Source: Ustulina deusta (lineage: Eukaryota; Ascomycota; Sordariomycetes; Xylariales; Xylariaceae). Taken from it: a DNA stretch of 64,000 nucleotides. This document shows positions 1 through 12,069 of this stretch, one piece after another (position 1 is the first letter of the stretch; the number at the start of each line of letters is the position of its first letter). The notes under the pieces were generated by a model. The model did not search any database. It was given only the letters and a program-made list of their open reading frames with translations, and was not told where the DNA came from. Both the position numbers and the translations under genes were made by a program. The stretch is from contig JAJNNX010000018.1 in the NCBI GenBank assembly GCA_023159155.1, positions 62,001 through 126,000 of the forward strand, written 5' to 3'.

Positions 1-1561
1 GAATGGCACTTATAAAGTGAGGATTGCGATACCTAAACAAGGGAACAGAGTGCAGAGGCAAATTAGGAATACATATGAGATCAATACCAATTCCATTGCC
101 CACGAGAGCCTCTGTGGTGCGTCTCAGGGATTCATACTCGACTTCGAAAACGCCAGGCCCGGGGCTAATCAACACGATAGATATGCCGGTTCGCAGTAAG
201 TCTCGATCAATATAGTCAGATGCGTAAACTGATGATGCCAAGCCGATGGCTTCGAGAAAGTTGCCGTACATAGCCGCGGATGGCTCAGCCTTGATTTTGG
301 AGATAGATGCGCCCCTTGTGCCTGGTTCTTCTGGGATTTCCATTGCGTTACTCATAGCCTCTCGGTGATGTATATTGATATCGCGCCGAAACACGTTGAA
401 CTCTTTCTTCAGCTGATCGAGGATCTTGGTCCATTCACCACTTGATATCTCACTCACGACAACGCGATAGAAATCTTTATAGGGTCGCTTGCTGCCCGAC
501 GTCTGGAAGCCAGTGTAGTAGTTGTCGTGAAGGGCGGTATTGGCCAGATCAGTGGTTAATCCAGCGTCATATTCAACCCGGGAGAAGAGAACGATACTGA
601 CTAGGTGTTTCACCTGAAGCATTGTCCATTTCTTGAACAGAGCGGGCAGAAAGCCATTGACGACTTTGTAGAACATGATCTCGCCAGACCCATCTGAGTC
701 AAATTCCCACATCTCACGTGCCATCTGGATGAACAGCATATACCTCGCCGACTCGCTTCGAAAGATAGGGTGAGTCTGGCGGCCAAAGAAGGCAGATTGG
801 ACCTTGCGGCCAGCCACGAAGACTGTAGTGATGGTGGCTTTGATGGATCCTAGAAAATAGATAACCTGTCCTCTATACACGGTCCTATCAGCCAGGTCCG
901 CAACGGCGAGCTTCCACATATCAGATCGCGATAGATACATATCCTTAAAGGATAGTTCGACATGTGAAGCTTCAATGGCCGGCGAGGAGCTGTCGACGGG
1001 GGCCAGCACAACTTGGGTTCCCTTCCTCAAGTTAAAGGCATCCCCCACGTGCTTGGCAACATATACTTCTACGGTCGGCATCCGAGCCTTTAAGTCTCTC
1101 GGCATGTCCTTGGCGACGAAAACATATCGTCGAGTAGTATCGTCCGTGGGTCGGGCATCCGCAGGCGCGGTAGAAGCCCGCTGGTAGAGTTGTGGCCTCG
1201 AAGATCCATATAGGGAGGCCTGTAGTCGATCGGAGCGGTCTGTCTCTGTCTTGACGGAAGTGACGGACATCAATGCCCCAGGCCGGATGGCGCCACCACC
1301 AACCAAATCGAAGTTCAAGAGTACCTCATCGCGAGCAGGCACGGACTCGTTGACTGTCACAGTGTAGGTCCGCTCCGAGGGTCGCTTGGAAGACTGGGCG
1401 TCGCGGATTGTCGAGTTGCTAGCAAGAGAGACGTTGTCGGGAGACTTGGACGGCTCGATTAGCAGCTTGTCGGTGCTCGACTTGCTGAACTGCCGCAAGT
1501 GCGAAGTCCAATGCGACGGGCGCCGGGGCGCCGAGGGCGAGAGCGCAGCATTTCGAGACAT
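1..1561 (-). CDS. iml1: Iml1 (SEACIT/GATOR1 subunit, DEPDC5 homologue), 5' part
   Basis: Reading the minus strand from the ATG at 1561 gives one uninterrupted frame of about 520 codons that runs off the left edge of the window, so only the N-terminal portion is here. The protein starts [12 protein letters not shown] and has a low-complexity leader. It then carries the conserved Iml1/DEPDC5 N-terminal region, including the blocks [26 protein letters not shown] and [12 protein letters not shown] around residues 270-330, and [16 protein letters not shown] near residue 475. In the family, Iml1 is the catalytic subunit of SEACIT, acting at the vacuole as a GTPase-activating protein for Gtr1 and so dampening TORC1 when amino acids are scarce. 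No intron is visible in the part seen. The DEP domain would lie beyond the edge. The family call is strong; the exact start is an inference, chosen as the first ATG of the open frame. Confidence 0.93.
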   Translation of the reverse strand, partial: MSRNAALSPSAPRRPSHWTSHLRQFSKSSTDKLLIEPSKSPDNVSLASNSTIRDAQSSKRPSERTYTVTVNESVPARDEVLLNFDLVGGGAIRPGALMSVTSVKTETDRSDRLQASLYGSSRPQLYQRASTAPADARPTDDTTRRYVFVAKDMPRDLKARMPTVEVYVAKHVGDAFNLRKGTQVVLAPVDSSSPAIEASHVELSFKDMYLSRSDMWKLAVADLADRTVYRGQVIYFLGSIKATITTVFVAGRKVQSAFFGRQTHPIFRSESARYMLFIQMAREMWEFDSDGSGEIMFYKVVNGFLPALFKKWTMLQVKHLVSIVLFSRVEYDAGLTTDLANTALHDNYYTGFQTSGSKRPYKDFYRVVVSEISSGEWTKILDQLKKEFNVFRRDINIHHREAMSNAMEIPEEPGTRGASISKIKAEPSAAMYGNFLEAIGLASSVYASDYIDRDLLRTGISIVLISPGPGVFEVEYESLRRTTEALVGNGIGIDLICIPNLPLHSVPLFRYRNPHFISAI

Positions 1562-2096
1562 TTGCACCTCGGGTAGCCTGTTCCGGGGAAATTAAACTCA
1601 AGCATCGTATTCCGGGTGTTTTTTGGCCATTTCCCCGTTGGTGTAATGGGTGAGGCAAGTTGAGAGAGGCGTGACCCCGAGAACCATGAAGCTGGCGTGC
1701 TTGGTGATAGGGTGGTTGATAGGCTGACTGGTGGATGATGACGCTGAGGGAGCTGCACTAGTCTACAGCATGGTCGCAAGTATAAGTCCGGCAGAATTCA
1801 GCTAACGAGTCACACTATAGGTGGCGTGAATTCAGACCGCCTACCCTACTCGGAACCTGATCACCTACAACCAGCATCGCCCACTGTCCACTGCCTGCCT
1901 GCCTCTCCCTCTTATAAGTGCTTCTATGCACTGTTTCCTACCCCAGCTGTTGGCTTGGAAGTAGGTTACCTGGTAGCCTGTCAAAGGTGCACATTTCCAG
2001 TCCATCAAGTTTTACCTTCAGAGGAAACCCATTATTTTCAATTAGGCCTACCGGTATAATGGCCCCTCTGTTTTTCTTACCTACCTCCTTACATAC
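1562..2096. other. Intergenic, upstream of iml1
   Basis: This stretch holds the presumed iml1 promoter and 5' leader on the minus strand. It has pyrimidine-rich patches and pieces of the TACCT/AGGTA word near 2080-2100. I see no coding sequence. Confidence 0.6.
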
Positions 2097-3055
2097 CTAA
2101 GGTATCTGGTAGAGCACCCACTCCTCGAAAGGGCAATTTTGGTCGGTTGATTTGCTCTTCATCTTCTCCATGATAACCTGGCGCCTCAACCTCACCACTC
2201 TGTCCGCCAATGAACCGTCTCGCGCCAGCCCGCTGCCCGATTCCGGCACAGCCGGCGGGCACATATATTGACCTGACTTGTCAGTCACCGGTTTGGCGCC
2301 TTGAATTGATTTTTCTTGACCGGCTCCATGGCCACTACCATTGCATAGCCGCCAAGTGCGAATGGTTCTAAAATGTCTTTGCCAATTTTCGTACTGGCAA
2401 AGTTGGGATGGGCTGAATTCATGAGGATGTTCAGAAAGCCTGCTTTGGCCACATTCCTCGTGAAATCGCGGGAATGGATGATGGTTGCAAGTTTGCTACG
2501 ACCATACTGTGGCGTAGGTCCCAAATCCTGGCTCAGCTCTTCAAGGCTCTCGAATTTGGTATCCTTTGGTGCCTGTTGATGGGCGTCGCTTGCCTGGTTG
2601 ACAATTCGCACAATGTTTCCTTTCTCAGCCGTCTCCCTCATGAATGGGAGCAACTTGGACGTCAAAACAAGGTGACCCTGAGATTCACGGCCATACGCCG
2701 ATCGACTCCGCAGTCAGTCAATTGGAATGCCACAATCCCCCTAGCTGTGTTGTTGATCAATATGCCAAGTCTGCCGGTATCCTTTTTACCTGCTCAGTAA
2801 CCTCTAGTGTTTTCTCCCAGTCAACTAGGTCGCACTGAAACCATTTTGTCTTGTCCGCTGCAGTCTGACCGAGCTCTTTAGTAATTGCCTTCTCGGCACC
2901 CTTGACAACTCCTTCGGACGTGGACACAAGATAGGCTTTATTGATATAGTGCACCGGCAACGTGTACGTAATGCCGTATTCGATTCCCTCGCCGCCTCCG
3001 GTGACGTGACAACAGCCACTTTCTCAACAAGATCAGGCGCATCGCCATGACGCAA
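2097..3055 (-). pseudogene. Short-chain dehydrogenase/reductase pseudogene
   Basis: On the minus strand the pieces of one SDR appear in order but in different frames. They are VEKVAVVT (about 3025), then GGGEGIEYGIT (2965-3000), then GILINNTARGIV (about 2745), then LVLTSKLLPFMRETAEKG (about 2650), PQYGRSKLATIIHSR with the Tyr-x-x-x-Lys active-site motif (about 2500), and the tail VTDKSGQYMCPPAVPESG ending CPFEEW (2100-2290). These match the nucleotide-binding TGxxxGIG, NNAG and YxxxK blocks of fungal retinol-dehydrogenase-like SDRs. Frame changes occur at about 3005 (an exact 5-bp tandem duplication, gtgacgtgac at 3001-3010), about 2760, about 2690 and about 2290. No ATG precedes the N-terminus in the right frame. 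The second glycine-motif residue and the NNAG motif are also altered, so this looks like real decay rather than introns. Substrate cannot be inferred. Confidence 0.85.
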
Positions 3056-5175
3056 AAGTCAATGGCATCTGCTACAAGGATGCCTGGCGGATTTCCCGAG
3101 TATGGTGGAACAGAGGAAGCCAGCGACTACTAATCAAAACTATTTACTCTCGAGATGTGTGGTAACAAAGGGACGCCACCTACGAGGAGCCAATTTTATA
3201 CCCTACCTCCAAAATTCCGGCCTGGCGTGTTCCGTTATGTGTCAGCCAATGTGAGTGCGGTGATTGTGCGAGGTTATTCGCTTACATTTACTGCGTCCAT
3301 TATTACTGGAGACGCAAACGTTCTCGCAGATGCCATTGGTTTCAATGCCATCTTGTGGTCCAGTGCAACAGTGAATATTGGCGGCAACACCAAATCAGTG
3401 TGTCCGACGACACAACCGATTCGAGGTCCCAATAGGAATTTTGAGGTATTTGTTCCACTAGAACGGCCGTAGTGTGCGTTCTAGGTATTACATAGCTTCA
3501 GATGCATCCCTGCATAGACCAGCAGGTAGAATTCATTATATCATATTTTATCCAGCGCGTTCACTACAATTATTCATAGGTGTGATATTGACGTCCCGGC
3601 AGTATTACAGCAGATACATACATATCTAGGGATGAATTCTTACATGATAGGCGCCGACGTGCAAAGCGTGATAGCTCCACTGTATCAATTCTTCCAAGTG
3701 AGATGATGGAGGTAGAAGAACATTGTAAGTGACGGATCGGTTTTGTTTCCCTTATGATTACAGTAGATGCACGCACCGCATAGCTCCAGTTCCAGTTCTC
3801 ATCAACAGCTGTCGATAAGTTTTGTCAAATACGTGAACTCACATGGTGGGATGCAACATCCCGCTACCGTCCGTCTCTGCCCAGCATCTGGGCATGGTGT
3901 TAGATCCGGTGTAAGATCCGGTGCAACCCAACACAACAGCCAGACACACGATGTCTCATGAGGGGCACTTATTGGGTTACATCTAACCACGGCAAACGTT
4001 CTCTGCTAGGTATAGTCTGGGCAACTTCACTTGGCAAACATGCCATGTCCAAAGTGTGATGGTATTATGAATGATTAGTACTAGGTATATTTCGTTTCCC
4101 ATTAACAGGCATATATAGAGCACAGTATCCTCGGGATACTTGGGGCCACAATTTATCAATACTGACCCTTCCTAGTATAATATAGGTAGTATTAGTACCT
4201 ACCTAGCAGTAGATACAGATATATGCCCGCCAATTGCCAGGATATCGAGTATACACGGGAAGTATTACCCCAATGTATTTATTGAAAGCTCCCCGCAGCA
4301 ATACCGTGCCTGCACATTGCATTTATATAATCCCACCTATAAGGTAGTATCGATCTCCCACCCAACCATTGCTCACAACAGCTACCTAGTCTAGAGCGTT
4401 CCGATAAGTACCTAGGTAGTTTGATGCCACGTTGTCTGAATACCGGTACGCTTGCCCGTTTGCAACTGCCTCGCCAGGAGCTTGGATGGAGCAGCGACGG
4501 ACGGGATCAGCCGTTTCTGTTTGATCTGCAGCCGGGACAAAACTTCATACCTTCCGTCTGGTTGGAGACGTCAGTGCAACACATACGACATACTCCCATA
4601 TATGATATCGATACATCGCATACCACTTGCGTCCGTCATTATGCCTATCTAGGCAGGTGCCTTCCGTCGTTGCATGCTCCCCTTACCTAGCTAGGCGCGA
4701 ACACGACCTGGGCAGGTGAGGCAACGAGAACCATCTCGACTCGACAACTCGGGAGAGGGACCTGTCTTGGCACCGGAATCACTCCCACACCCAAACATTG
4801 CGAGAGAGCAGTCTTACTGTCGCCTCGCATAGCTACTCGGTTCATACGCTATGTCTGTCTATTGTTGACCCCAATCCTTACTTAGCCCAGCCCAGCAAAC
4901 TTCCTCACGTCAGCCGAGCCGTCTCGTTTGCAGAGCATGCCCACGTCTGTCTCCGCGGCACACCTTGCAACAAAGGCAACCCGGCCGGCCAATCATCTTA
5001 AACAGTCTGCAATTGATACAGCAGGCCACTTGGCAGTTCTATATCTCACCTTTGCAGGCCAGTCTTTTAGGCTCGTGTCTCCTCCCGCTGCGGTCTGACT
5101 CTTGACTATCGCACCATCCACCCGAACCTCGTCAGCTCGAACCCGGACGCCCTCGCATCTGTTCCGGGCAGCATC
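3056..5175. other. Long intergenic region
   Basis: About 2.1 kb without a supportable gene. A 105-codon open frame at 3155-3472 has no recognisable motif. AT-rich stretches and several TACCTAGGTA-like words occur near 4195, 4412 and 4685. The last 300 bp are CT-rich and precede the zinc transporter, as expected of its promoter and leader. Confidence 0.55.
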
Positions 5176-6847
5176 ATGGCTCTCTTCAACCTGACGTCCA
5201 AGCAAAAGCTAATTGCCGTCATCTGCATCTCCTTCGCCTTCTTCGTTGCGGAGATTGCAGGTCCGTTTGGAGCTCCTCGCCTCCAAGTCCGAGCTTGCAC
5301 TGATATTGCCGCCAGTTGCATTCTACACCAAATCTCTCGCCCTGCTGGCAGACGCATTCCACTATGTATGATACACTCCCTGGAGTAGCATAGGGTCATG
5401 AGCAATCTCACTGATATCTCGGCAGTTGAATGATCTCATAGGCTTCGTCATAGCCCTGACAGCCATCCTAGTACGAGACGTCACTACCCCCCCAATAGGA
5501 TGATATATTAACATCGCTTCTTAGGTATCGGAGCGAGCCAAGTCTCCTCAGAACTTCTCCTTCGGCTGGGCACGTGCTCAACTCCTTGGTGCATTCTTCA
5601 ACGGTGTTTTCCTTCTGGCCCTCGGCTTATCAATCTTTCTGCAATCTATTGAGAGGTTCATATCCATCCAACGTGAGTTCCTTCAATCTAGTTCCTGGGG
5701 AGAACGGCCAGTATTTGCTCACATATTCTGCCTCAACAGCCATTGAGAGCCCCAAGCTTGTCCTCATTATCGGTTCCGTCGGTTTAGCTCTCAATATTCT
5801 GAGCGCAACCTTATTACATGAACACCATGGTCATGATCATGGTGGACACGGTCATGGACATAGCCATTCTCACACAGAGAGCCATTCCCACGAACCTGGA
5901 CACGAACACGAACATAATGACGGCCCCGTTAATATCGAGGCCGCTATTCCTTCGAGTCAAGACTCTAGGGAGAATATCGTCCTAACTGTGAGCGCGGTAG
6001 TATCCCCCCTTTTCATCTCTAACCTTACTAACACTCCTTCTAGCCTATCAGCGCTCATGCGGAGCACCGACATACCATCGTCAAGCTACAGGCGCCAGGC
6101 CGCGATCTCGGGATAATGGGCGTACTCATACACGTCATCAGCGATGCGCTAAACAATGTTGCTGTCATTATCGCCGCCCTCGTGATCTGGCTGACAAGCT
6201 CACCAACTCGCTTCTACGTCGACCCGGGTGTGTCAACGGCTATATCTCTTCTCATCCTACTGTCTTCGCTCCCGCTGGTTAAGAATAGCGGTAAGATCCT
6301 CATGCAAAGCGCACCCGGTGGCGTTGATCTTGACGATGTCAAGCATGACCTAGAGAAGGTATATTTGAAGCCCACTTACTCAACCCATCCACCCTTGAAG
6401 CGTCTAAACTCTCTGTTCTTGAAACTTGAGTAATACTAACTGTTTCAGATTCCCGGTATCGAGTCAGTCCACGAACTGCATATATGGCGTCTTGACCAAA
6501 AAAAGGCGATCGCGTCAGCGCATGTTGTTGTCTCCGGCAACGATATGACAGATTTCATGGATCAAGCGAAGACAGTCAAAGAATGTCTGCACGCTTACGG
6601 AATACACTCCGCAACACTACAGCCCGAGCTCGCACGCTCAATTGCCACTCCGACCCAAAACACGAGCAATATCAGCCGTGGTAGTAGTATTAGGAGTGAA
6701 AACACGGCCAGAAACGGCGCTGGCTCTATGCCTACAGCTACGTCGCTTAGAAGACGGCGCACTGACAGCGCGGGATGCCAGATTGTCTGCGGAAATATAT
6801 GCGAGAGTCTCACTTGCTGCAATACCACGAGCGCTCTGCGCATTTAA
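5176..6847 (+). CDS. zrc1: CDF-family zinc transporter (Zrc1/Cot1 type)
   Basis: Modelled as seven exons: 5176-5260, 5316-5365, 5426-5470, 5525-5672, 5740-5987, 6044-6358, 6449-6847 (429 aa). All introns are GT-AG and all phases agree. The protein opens MALFNLTSKQKL and has about six membrane segments. The family metal-site motifs are LLADAFHYLND in helix II and VISDALNN in helix V (HxxxD pairs). A His-rich loop, residues about 150-185, has runs of HGHDH/HSHSH between helices IV and V. The C-terminal cytosolic domain carries IPGIESVHELHIWRL. Zrc1 and Cot1 move Zn2+ (and Co2+) into the vacuole in exchange for protons. The organisation and length fit this fungal branch, but metal specificity is inferred. 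A poorly conserved, Ser/Arg-rich tail follows. Gene symbol by homology only. Confidence 0.93.
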
Positions 6848-7797
6848 GACCTGCATGCAAGGGAACCACGAAACATCAACGAGGAAGATGATATCAACGG
6901 CGATGACTTCTCAACCGGGTTGAGCAATGCAATCAGAGCATGGTGATCATAGTTACTTTTTGTGGTACGGGGGAATAAAGTTAGACAGATATGATGCCAC
7001 TAGCAAAGCTTCGATAAACAGACGCCTTTCGTTCACATATCTACTACCACATGCCCTTTCATTGCGACTCTATGAAGACTTGACTCTCCCTCTCTTTCAA
7101 GGAGTTAACATAATCGTCAGTCGTTAATACTAGCCATTCCAATTCGCCATATTATGGGAAGGAAAGAGAACTTCTGCCTTTCATTGTGATCGTAAAACAA
7201 TACCCCTGTCAGCTACACTGGATATTTTTCTGCCAACTCCATGCGACAGAACTTGAAGTACAGTATGTCACTGCATGGACGGACCCTTTGATGAGCGAAA
7301 GGGTTTTGGGGTACCCAATCTTAACAATGGCTGCTTCATTATGAGCTAACCAAGGGAGTCAAAAAACCCTCTTTCACGTACCGTGCTCGAAGACCGCTGG
7401 ATATCACCAAAAGAAGCTCAGCAAGCAATTTTCAAGAGAAGTTTACTTTGCGAGGATTCAAGAGCTTATTATCATAAGAATATATCCATCGTGTGTCAAG
7501 CTCCCACTTTTACTTACTACAACAAATAGTAGTTGAGAGACTGCGAAATCTACTAAGAAAGTTAATCCCATATATAAAGTTACAAGTCAAGAAAATGATC
7601 TCTGGTGGGTTTAATCATCGGGACTAGCCAATATGAGTATGTTTAATATGTAGAATAGTCGATGTCAATTCTGTCTATGATGCATGAAAACTAGGTATTA
7701 TCAAAAAGGAAACTATAAATACAAGCGAACTTAGCTTTTGCGGCAACTGCCGGGTCGGGCAAGATGTTCACTAGAACATTTGTTGACCGGTTATTTT
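6848..7797. other. Intergenic, 3' sides of two convergent genes
   Basis: About 950 bp between the zinc transporter and the minus-strand small gene. It is AT-rich, with no coding motif. I see nothing beyond probable 3' UTRs. Confidence 0.6.
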
Positions 7798-7998
7798 CTA
7801 CGCAGCAATCTTTCTGCCGCCAACAAGGCTTTCAGCAGCACGGATTAGTAGGTCAGAAGGCTGATGGCCAACTTCCCTTTTCAGCACATTGATGAGTTGC
7901 TCAGCGTTAAGGCGAGGGTTCGAGCTGTGAATGCGCTGAAGGACAATCAGGTCGCCTCGGTCCTGTTTGGTTGAGCTCTGCAGGGAAGATGAAGCCAT
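7798..7998 (-). CDS. Small hypothetical protein, 66 aa
   Basis: The frame from ATG 7998 to the stop at 7798 encodes MASSSLQSSTKQDR followed by a hydrophilic, probably helical stretch containing LNAEQLINVLKREVG and a C-terminal GGRKIAA. No signal peptide or membrane segment is present, and I do not recognise a family. Support for a real gene is its architecture. A TATATAA box lies upstream at 8168-8174. A plausible 5' UTR intron of 42 nt (8025-8066, donor GTAAGC, branch-like GCTAAT, acceptor GCAG) separates promoter and ATG. The leader between is CA-rich, as in highly transcribed fungal genes. The body has ordinary codon use. It could still be a short artefact. Confidence 0.55.
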   Translation of the reverse strand: MASSSLQSSTKQDRGDLIVLQRIHSSNPRLNAEQLINVLKREVGHQPSDLLIRAAESLVGGRKIAA

Positions 7999-8167
7999 TT
8001 TCTTGTGGGCTTTTTGGTATGATTCTGCGAAAATTAGCTGGATGGATATTTCAGGGAGTGGCTTACTCTTTTGATATTGAGTCGGCGTTGTTTGGTTTCT
8101 GATGTGTGAGGTGGTTGTAGTTGTTGAGAGAAGATTTGATTGAAGCGAAACGACGGCGGTTCTCTCG

Positions 8168-8174
8168 TTATATA
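8168..8174 (-). promoter_or_regulatory. TATA box for the 66-aa gene
   Basis: TATATAA read on the minus strand, about 170 nt upstream of the ATG at 7998. After the putative 42-nt leader intron is removed, the spacing is about 130 nt. Confidence 0.5.
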
Positions 8175-9488
8175 GACCTCTGGATTCTGGCTGTTACAGC
8201 AAGTGATGTGCCTCACTGATTAGAAACAATAGGAGTAAATAATATTGCTGTCTCTGTTGCCATTGTCAAAATCAACAATATCATTGTTTTATAAAACAAT
8301 GACGTTATATTAGCCGAACAGTTTAAGAGTGGACAAACACCTCCCTTGGATACTCCTTGGTTCAAAGACAAGTAGCTTGTATAACGTTACAAAGCCCGAT
8401 ATAAATGATTGAAAAGGCAGCTCTCGAGCGAAATTATGGTAATTACGAAGAAATACGAGAAATTCAATATGAACCTAAGAAAAGCTATAAGCAACATACA
8501 TTCACGTAAGGCGAAGAAAATTGACCCTTACTCGATGACAGCATCTGGTGGACCAAAGCTTTCCGGAATTGGCTCCCGAGACGGCAGTGGAAAGCGCATG
8601 TTTACCTCGGAGGGCAAGATTCGAGGAGATGGGAAGGACGACTTGGTATATGATATTGAACCCAGCAGAGACTCTACTTTGAGGGCAGGCTTTCTACAGA
8701 CGAAGCAACGAGACTAGTTGTGCTGTAGCTACCAATTTACCATACTACTAAGATAATATTTGTCATATTACTCTACCTAACCTAGAAGGCAGGCCAAGAA
8801 ATATAAAACTAACCCGACTTATAAAGTCTACGTAACTAGATTATAATACCAACAAAAAAACCCCCTATTGATATTTTCTGCTGTAAATCTGATCTAGTTA
8901 TTATATAATTAATAATATAAATAATAACATAAGTAATAGCACAAGTAATAATTATAACATACCTACAAGCTAAAAACTAACATGACACCTGACATTATTA
9001 GGCTACTCTACCCTGAATTATGCTAACATCAAACAAAGATCCTCGGCTTATTAAACAGTATCTTGCTATATTGACTAAAGAACAAGACGGCTGCCTAGTA
9101 AATCGGTGTAGGCCTGCCTATCTTACCTATTTTCATGATAGAAAGTAACGGTCTTATAGCATGTTCTCGAATACAACACTAGTGACTAGCAACACAGTGC
9201 TAGCCACTCACATAGCTGGCAGTGTGATTATCGTCGCCTTTTACGTTGTGAAAATATTTTGGTTTGCAGCGGACCCTCAACTCGGTCTCTATTAACAATT
9301 GAAGGGTGGGGGGCATGTAAACTTCCTATCTGTCACTAGTGCTCAAAGACACGTCTTCAAATGCCCTAAACCCACATGCCATTGACTTCGAGGAGCTGCG
9401 GTACTCTCATGCTACCCCGTATTATCCATACACATCTTGTCGTACAACCGCCCTGGCAAGGCTCACATTTCCGAATTGTCTGCCTGAC
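8175..9488. other. AT-rich intergenic region
   Basis: About 1.3 kb. The part from 8740 to 9010 is strongly AT-rich, with many TAATAATA runs. A 102-codon open frame at 8409-8717 encodes a basic peptide without recognisable motifs; I do not call it. The last 150 bp are the 3' side of the RNA-binding protein gene. Confidence 0.5.
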
Positions 9489-12069
9489 TCACCATTCGCC
9501 AGCTTCGTAGTCCATATCTCCTTGATCATGGTCAGGGGGATTGTCAATTTCCCCTTCCTCAAGGTCTCCATTAGCATCACCACCCCCTGTATCCACTTTT
9601 CTCTCATTATTCTGTTCATCATCTAGGGTGCTGGCACTGGGAATGTCGCCATCAGCAGCCTTCGTCGATTCTGGAGCTGTCCTAGCCCAAGTGGGCTCAA
9701 TCTTTCCTCCAATACCGTGAATGGAATTGCTTGCAGAAACGCCAAACATAAACTTTTCCGCTGTTTTACGATCCTTAAACGTAACGTGCGTTACTGCTGG
9801 CGTCCCGTGAACTTCTTTGAATTCCCCAACACTCTGCGATTCATTAGTAACGCCCTTTTATAGTAGAAAATGTTGTACTCACAAAGAGATACTGCCGAAG
9901 GGCTTCATCGTTCTCTGGTCTTGTAAAATCAACCCCGGACAATGCCACAATCTTTGGTCGGTTATCCAAGGAGTATGCTGCATATGCAGCGTGTCTGGAC
10001 TCAACAGTTCCTCCTCTTCCCTGATATCCATACGCTCCTCGAATTGCCCTTGGCGCAAACGTTCCGCGCGCCCGGTAACCTCTACCACGCCCTCTTCCGC
10101 GCGCAGCCCACGATGAAGTATCATCATGGTTTTCATCAGGGTTAATGCCGAGTTGATTGGCCTCTTGTTCAAGCGCAGCAAGCTGGGCCCTAAGAGCTTC
10201 AGTCTGCGTACTCGGCTTCTTGTCCCCACCCTCAGTCAATATCTCTGCAGGTGATGATGAACCATCTTTCATGCCGTTTGCTTTGAGCTTAGCTTGAAGT
10301 TGACGCTTTGCCTCTGCCTGTCGCTCCCGAAGTGCCTTTTGACGTTCCTCTAGCTCTTGACGCTCGCGTTCGATTTCTTGTCGCTTCTTTATTTTCTCGT
10401 CATAAATTTTCTGTGCCTCTAGCTGTTTGCGATGAAATTCTTCCAAATCGAGCTCCGGCTTAGCAGGGGCCGACTCGCTGACTGATGCAGTTCCATCTAT
10501 ATGACCGTTTATTGCATTGTTCGCATGCTTTCCATTAGGGGTAGTCTCGCCACTACCCTCCTCCTTGTACCAGAAGACTTTGACAAATCTGTTGTCGAAT
10601 ATCACCTTCGGTGAGCTCCAAGCCGCGTTTGCTGCTTCCCAGGAATCGAACTTGATCATAGCTAGACGGTTCTGGTGTTGCATTGAGACTCCCACAATGT
10701 TACCAAACTGCGAAAAGTAGCCACGGATTTGATCTTCGGTGAAATTCTCGCTTGGGATGTTTTGAACGACAATAGCTGTCTTAGTCTTGTCATAATTAGG
10801 GCCGTTAGCAGCGAATGGGGCACGACCTTTTATTCGTCGTGGTTTCTTAGGCTCACGACGATTTGTAGGTGGAGGTAGCTGGAAATTAGGGAGATCCAAC
10901 TGCTGCCCTGCTGGAAGCTGCTGTACACCAAAAGGGGGCAGAGACAATGCTGCATTGTTGGGGTCGTATTCTAGTTTATCGTTAGCTCTCAAGACTCTCC
11001 AATGCACAATGGGTCTAGTACAAGGAACTCACCGTCAATTGCCACGGGCATTGGGGGTAGAATATAAGACTGCTCGGATACATGGTCGAAATTGCAATTC
11101 CTGCCCCGGGAGCAGTATCCTTTGGTATCATAGTCACGGCAGCGCTGTTTTCTCCGGCTCGGTGGAGTGAATGTTCCTGAGTAGACAGATGAGGGGAAAT
11201 CAGCAGCAGAGGGAAGCAATGACTGCAGGATTTGGATGTTCTCAATAATGCTATTGGCGTCGATGGGAGGCGGGCCGAAAGGCAGGGGGCCCCCATATGG
11301 AACTGAACCGGGGGGCCCAGGGAAACGGGATGTTCCTCGATAGCCTTTTGGTACGTATGGATCATCGTATCTTCCACCGCGCTGACCGAAACCCCCTCCA
11401 CGCCGTGGTTGTTTGTACGGTGGGCCATACGGGGGCTGGCTGTTGAGGATAATGTCCACATCGCCATCGTCACGATCGCTATAAGCACGCTTGCGCAAAC
11501 CAGCTTGGGAAAAGGGAGGCGGCGGCAGAGATGCAGGATAAGGGGCGGAAGGGTGGTATAGGGATGTCGATGGTGGCATTATATCAGGCCGGGGCGCAAT
11601 ATAGGCCGGCGCTGCCGGATGTGGAAAACGGGGTTGCCGCGCAGTGGGAGGAGCCGGAGGAGCCGGAGGGGCTCCAGGGACATACGATCGATATTTGACT
11701 GCCTGTAAGACATCGTCGGTAAAGGCAGCCGCATCTGCCATTGTTAGCACTCGACACATATGGTGCTATACACCAGACTGCCACGGGACGCAGCATGTAG
11801 GTAGACAGGCCGGCAAGCATACCCTCTCGTAGAAAATCCGGTATTTCCTCCTCGAAGAGTTTACGGATGGTCTCGACATCGCCGTCGTGTCTCAGGAGGG
11901 CGAGCACGTAGTCGGCGAGCACGTCGGCATCGGCGTCGGAGCTGGAGGCAAACAAAGGTCAGTGGGACATCCGGACGGCATGGGGTCGCATTGGTGGCGC
12001 CTACTTGTTCTCCAGGCGCTTGACGATCCACGCCTTGATCAAATCCGCATCGTCCTCGAGAAACAACAT
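9489..12069 (-). CDS. RBM26/RBM27-like RNA-binding protein (PWI-like, CCCH, RRM)
   Basis: Five exons on the minus strand: 12069-12005, 11941-11823, 11734-11033, 10970-9883, 9833-9489 (772 aa). All junctions are GT-AG and in phase. The N-terminus (residues 1-61, LIKAWIVKRLENN through EEEIPDFLRE) resembles the PWI-like fold at the start of RBM26/27. A proline-rich stretch follows. One CCCH zinc finger lies near residue 262 (CRDYDTKGYCSRGRNCNFDH, spacing C-x8-C-x5-C-x3-H). An RRM spans about 358-430 (IVVQNIPSENFT, LAMIKFDSWEAA). A Glu/Arg/Gln-rich coiled coil covers about 475-545, then an RGRGRGYRARG patch near 600. A second RRM-like unit near the C-terminus ends in an acidic DLEEGEIDN tail. In fission yeast the relative Rmn1 works with the MTREC/NURS nuclear RNA surveillance complex; that role here is inferred from the family. 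Confidence 0.88.

Noticed and set aside
3155..3472. 105-codon plus-strand frame
   Set aside because: No family motif, signal peptide or promoter; composition like chance sequence.
8409..8717. 102-codon basic frame in AT-rich DNA
   Set aside because: No recognisable domain and placed in an AT-rich spacer; possible but unsupported.
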